DNA of 24,639 nt from an uncultured Bacteroidota bacterium (lineage in GTDB: Bacteria; Bacteroidota; Bacteroidia; UKL13-3): the NCBI GenBank assembly GCA_903898215.1, contig CAIUEQ010000364.1, positions 1 through 24,639 on the forward strand, given 5' to 3'. Of the stretch, positions 23,318 to 24,639 are shown piece after piece. How positions within the stretch are numbered: the first letter of the stretch is position 1; each line of letters begins with the position of its first letter. A program made the translations under genes and the position numbers. Under the pieces are notes generated by a model. It made no database searches, was not told the DNA's origin, and saw only the letters and a list, made by a program, of their open reading frames with translations.

Positions 23318-24547
23318 ATGAAAAATAAAAATTATTCATTCGTCATTATTTTTTTGTTGACCATTATTTTAAATGGTTGCTCTGCCATTTTTGGAAATAA
23401 AAAAGATGCACAAACAGATCAAATTTTTGTGCAAGGAGCAATCGACCCCAATCTTATTCCGAATGCTGTTGGATACGTTCCAATTTTTCCATTCTTCAAT
23501 AATTTTTCTCATCCTGTAGATGTATATGTTGGTTATGACGAAATGGTTTATGTGATTGATGATAACGGACTAAATATTCTCGACCAAAAAGGAACACACA
23601 ATGCAATTATTCCAATACTTGGTGCAACTGATGTGATTCTAGATAGAAGACTTGATTTATATGTTGCTGGTAGAATAAACCATCCTACTCTTGGTAACCG
23701 TGCTGCAATCTATCACCTGATTAATACTGCATCAGGAAATTATCAAATTATAGATACACTTATTCACCCTTTCTGTGATGACTCTCGTGCATCAACCGGA
23801 GATCGCGGAGCTGATGATTTAGATGTACAATTTACGGGTTTGGCAACACTTGCCGATAACACTTTATATGTTTCGAGAACAGGACCACGCAATAATTTAA
23901 ATTCTTTTATCAGACCTGATAATGCCATTTTAATTTTTGATCAACAAGGAAATAATACCGGATATGCTTTAGGATTAACTCCAACTACTTCAAGTTTAAA
24001 ATCAGTGATGGGAGTTTCATCAATTGCTACACTTGCTGGTCCGCCACAACGTGTAAATGGTATCAGTACTTCAAAAGATTTTTTTGTTACACAGGCATCA
24101 ACTGACCCTTCAGTTGAATATCGTTTTTTAAGAATTACAACAAAAGATGATCCCGATCTCGGAACACTTTATGGAGAATCCTCTAACTATCTAAATTTTG
24201 ATAAAACAAAAGCTGACCGTTTTCAATATGAATCGTTTCGATTTAAAAAACCTGAAGATTGTTTTATTGCTCCTGATAATTTGCAATATAGTTTTGTTGT
24301 TGACAGTGGTACTGATTCGTTGTACGTTTTCACCAATCAAGGTTTTGAAGGTGTGAATCCACCGGCAAATTCGATCTTCAAAAAACAAGTAATTGTTTCG
24401 TTTGGTGGTGCCGGAAGTGATGGAACTTTTAGCGGTCCGTTTAGTTTTAACGATCCTTGTGGTGTATGCTATAACAAGAAAATAATTTACGTTGCCGATA
24501 AAAATAACAACCGCATTTGTCGTTATAAATTGAGCGTTGATATGTAA
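23318..24547 (+). CDS. NHL-like beta-propeller lipoprotein
   Basis: A 409-residue lipoprotein with signal KNYSFVIIFLLTIILNGC (Cys21). The mature part reads as propeller blades: HPVDVYVGYDEMVYVIDD, a GATDVILDRRLDLYVAG blade, CFIAPDNLQYSFVVDSGTDS and a closing FNDPCGVCYNKKIIYVADKNNNRICRYKLS that is a clear NHL-type repeat. No catalytic motif is seen; ligand or protein binding at the outer membrane is the likely role. ATG at 23318 is preferred over the in-frame ATG at 23297, which lies inside the PorV-like gene and would put seven non-hydrophobic residues before the lipoprotein signal. It starts 1 bp after the upstream stop (23314-23316), so the two products probably work together (inference). 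It converges within 6 bp on the partial gene at the right edge. Confidence 0.8.
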   Translation: MKNKNYSFVIIFLLTIILNGCSAIFGNKKDAQTDQIFVQGAIDPNLIPNAVGYVPIFPFFNNFSHPVDVYVGYDEMVYVIDDNGLNILDQKGTHNAIIPILGATDVILDRRLDLYVAGRINHPTLGNRAAIYHLINTASGNYQIIDTLIHPFCDDSRASTGDRGADDLDVQFTGLATLADNTLYVSRTGPRNNLNSFIRPDNAILIFDQQGNNTGYALGLTPTTSSLKSVMGVSSIATLAGPPQRVNGISTSKDFFVTQASTDPSVEYRFLRITTKDDPDLGTLYGESSNYLNFDKTKADRFQYESFRFKKPEDCFIAPDNLQYSFVVDSGTDSLYVFTNQGFEGVNPPANSIFKKQVIVSFGGAGSDGTFSGPFSFNDPCGVCYNKKIIYVADKNNNRICRYKLSVDM

Positions 24548-24553
24548 TATTTT

Positions 24554-24639
24554 TTACTCCACAATTTCTGGAATTGTTAAATAAACTATTCTCTCATTCA
24601 CAAATTCTTTTTCTTTATTTAAAAGTTCTCTGATAAAAA
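24554..24639 (-). CDS. 3' end of an unidentified minus-strand gene
   Basis: The only long open frame in the last 86 bases is on the minus strand: 27 sense codons reading in from the window edge and ending at TAA (24556-24554), with C-terminus FIRELLNKEKEFVNERIVYL then TIPEIVE. The charged, helical composition and the tight convergent spacing (6 bp from the lipoprotein stop) fit a real gene end. The start lies outside the window and I do not recognise the family. Confidence 0.55.
   Translation of the reverse strand, partial: FIRELLNKEKEFVNERIVYLTIPEIVE

Overview
The window is low-GC DNA (about one third G+C by eye) from a member of the Bacteroidota. The assignment rests on several markers: a type IX secretion (T9SS) type A C-terminal sorting domain, a PorV/PorQ-family barrel, a DUF2480 protein, PKD/SBBP secreted giants, lipoproteins with CKKD-like starts, promoter-like TTTG...TAnnTTTG elements and start sites without Shine-Dalgarno sequences. 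I cannot resolve the order. No rRNA, tRNA, transposase, phage gene or CRISPR array was seen.

Layout. Bases 1-4023 (minus strand) hold a secreted PKD protein that runs off the left edge, a two-gene ATGA-overlapping operon for an MbnP-like lipoprotein and an MbnH/MauG/CcpA-type di-heme protein, and a DUF2480 protein. Glycyl-tRNA synthetase follows (4204-5712, minus). Divergently, two adjacent genes, both starting with TTG, encode a polysaccharide-deacetylase-like protein and a FemAB/GNAT-like acyltransferase (5849-8057, plus). Next come a Ppx/GppA phosphatase (plus) overlapping tail-to-tail with a small membrane protein (minus), MurQ (minus) and aspartyl-tRNA synthetase (minus).

Bases 12635-20533 (plus) encode a 2632-residue secreted protein: signal peptide, DUF7948-like domain, a seven-repeat SBBP propeller, an Ig-like domain, twenty PKD domains that each keep one Cys pair, and a T9SS sorting domain. 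A hairpin separates it from the convergent lnt gene (apolipoprotein N-acyltransferase). Divergent from lnt are a PorV/PorQ-family outer-membrane protein and a beta-propeller lipoprotein, 1 bp apart. The last 86 bases are the 3' end of an unidentified minus-strand gene.

Many of the genes serve the cell envelope: export and anchoring of large secreted proteins (T9SS cargo, PorV-like protein), lipoprotein maturation (Lnt, with three lipoproteins here as likely substrates), wall recycling (MurQ) and surface polysaccharide modification. The two tRNA synthetases and Ppx are housekeeping genes.

The most interesting biology is the MbnP/MbnH-like pair, which in its characterised relative is a copper-protein system with a kynurenine made from tryptophan. 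Next are the dimeric register and cysteine ladder of the PKD giant, and at least three palindromic or inverted-repeat elements in the gaps between genes (3418-3472, 4064-4197, 10474-10556) that look like interspersed repeat families.
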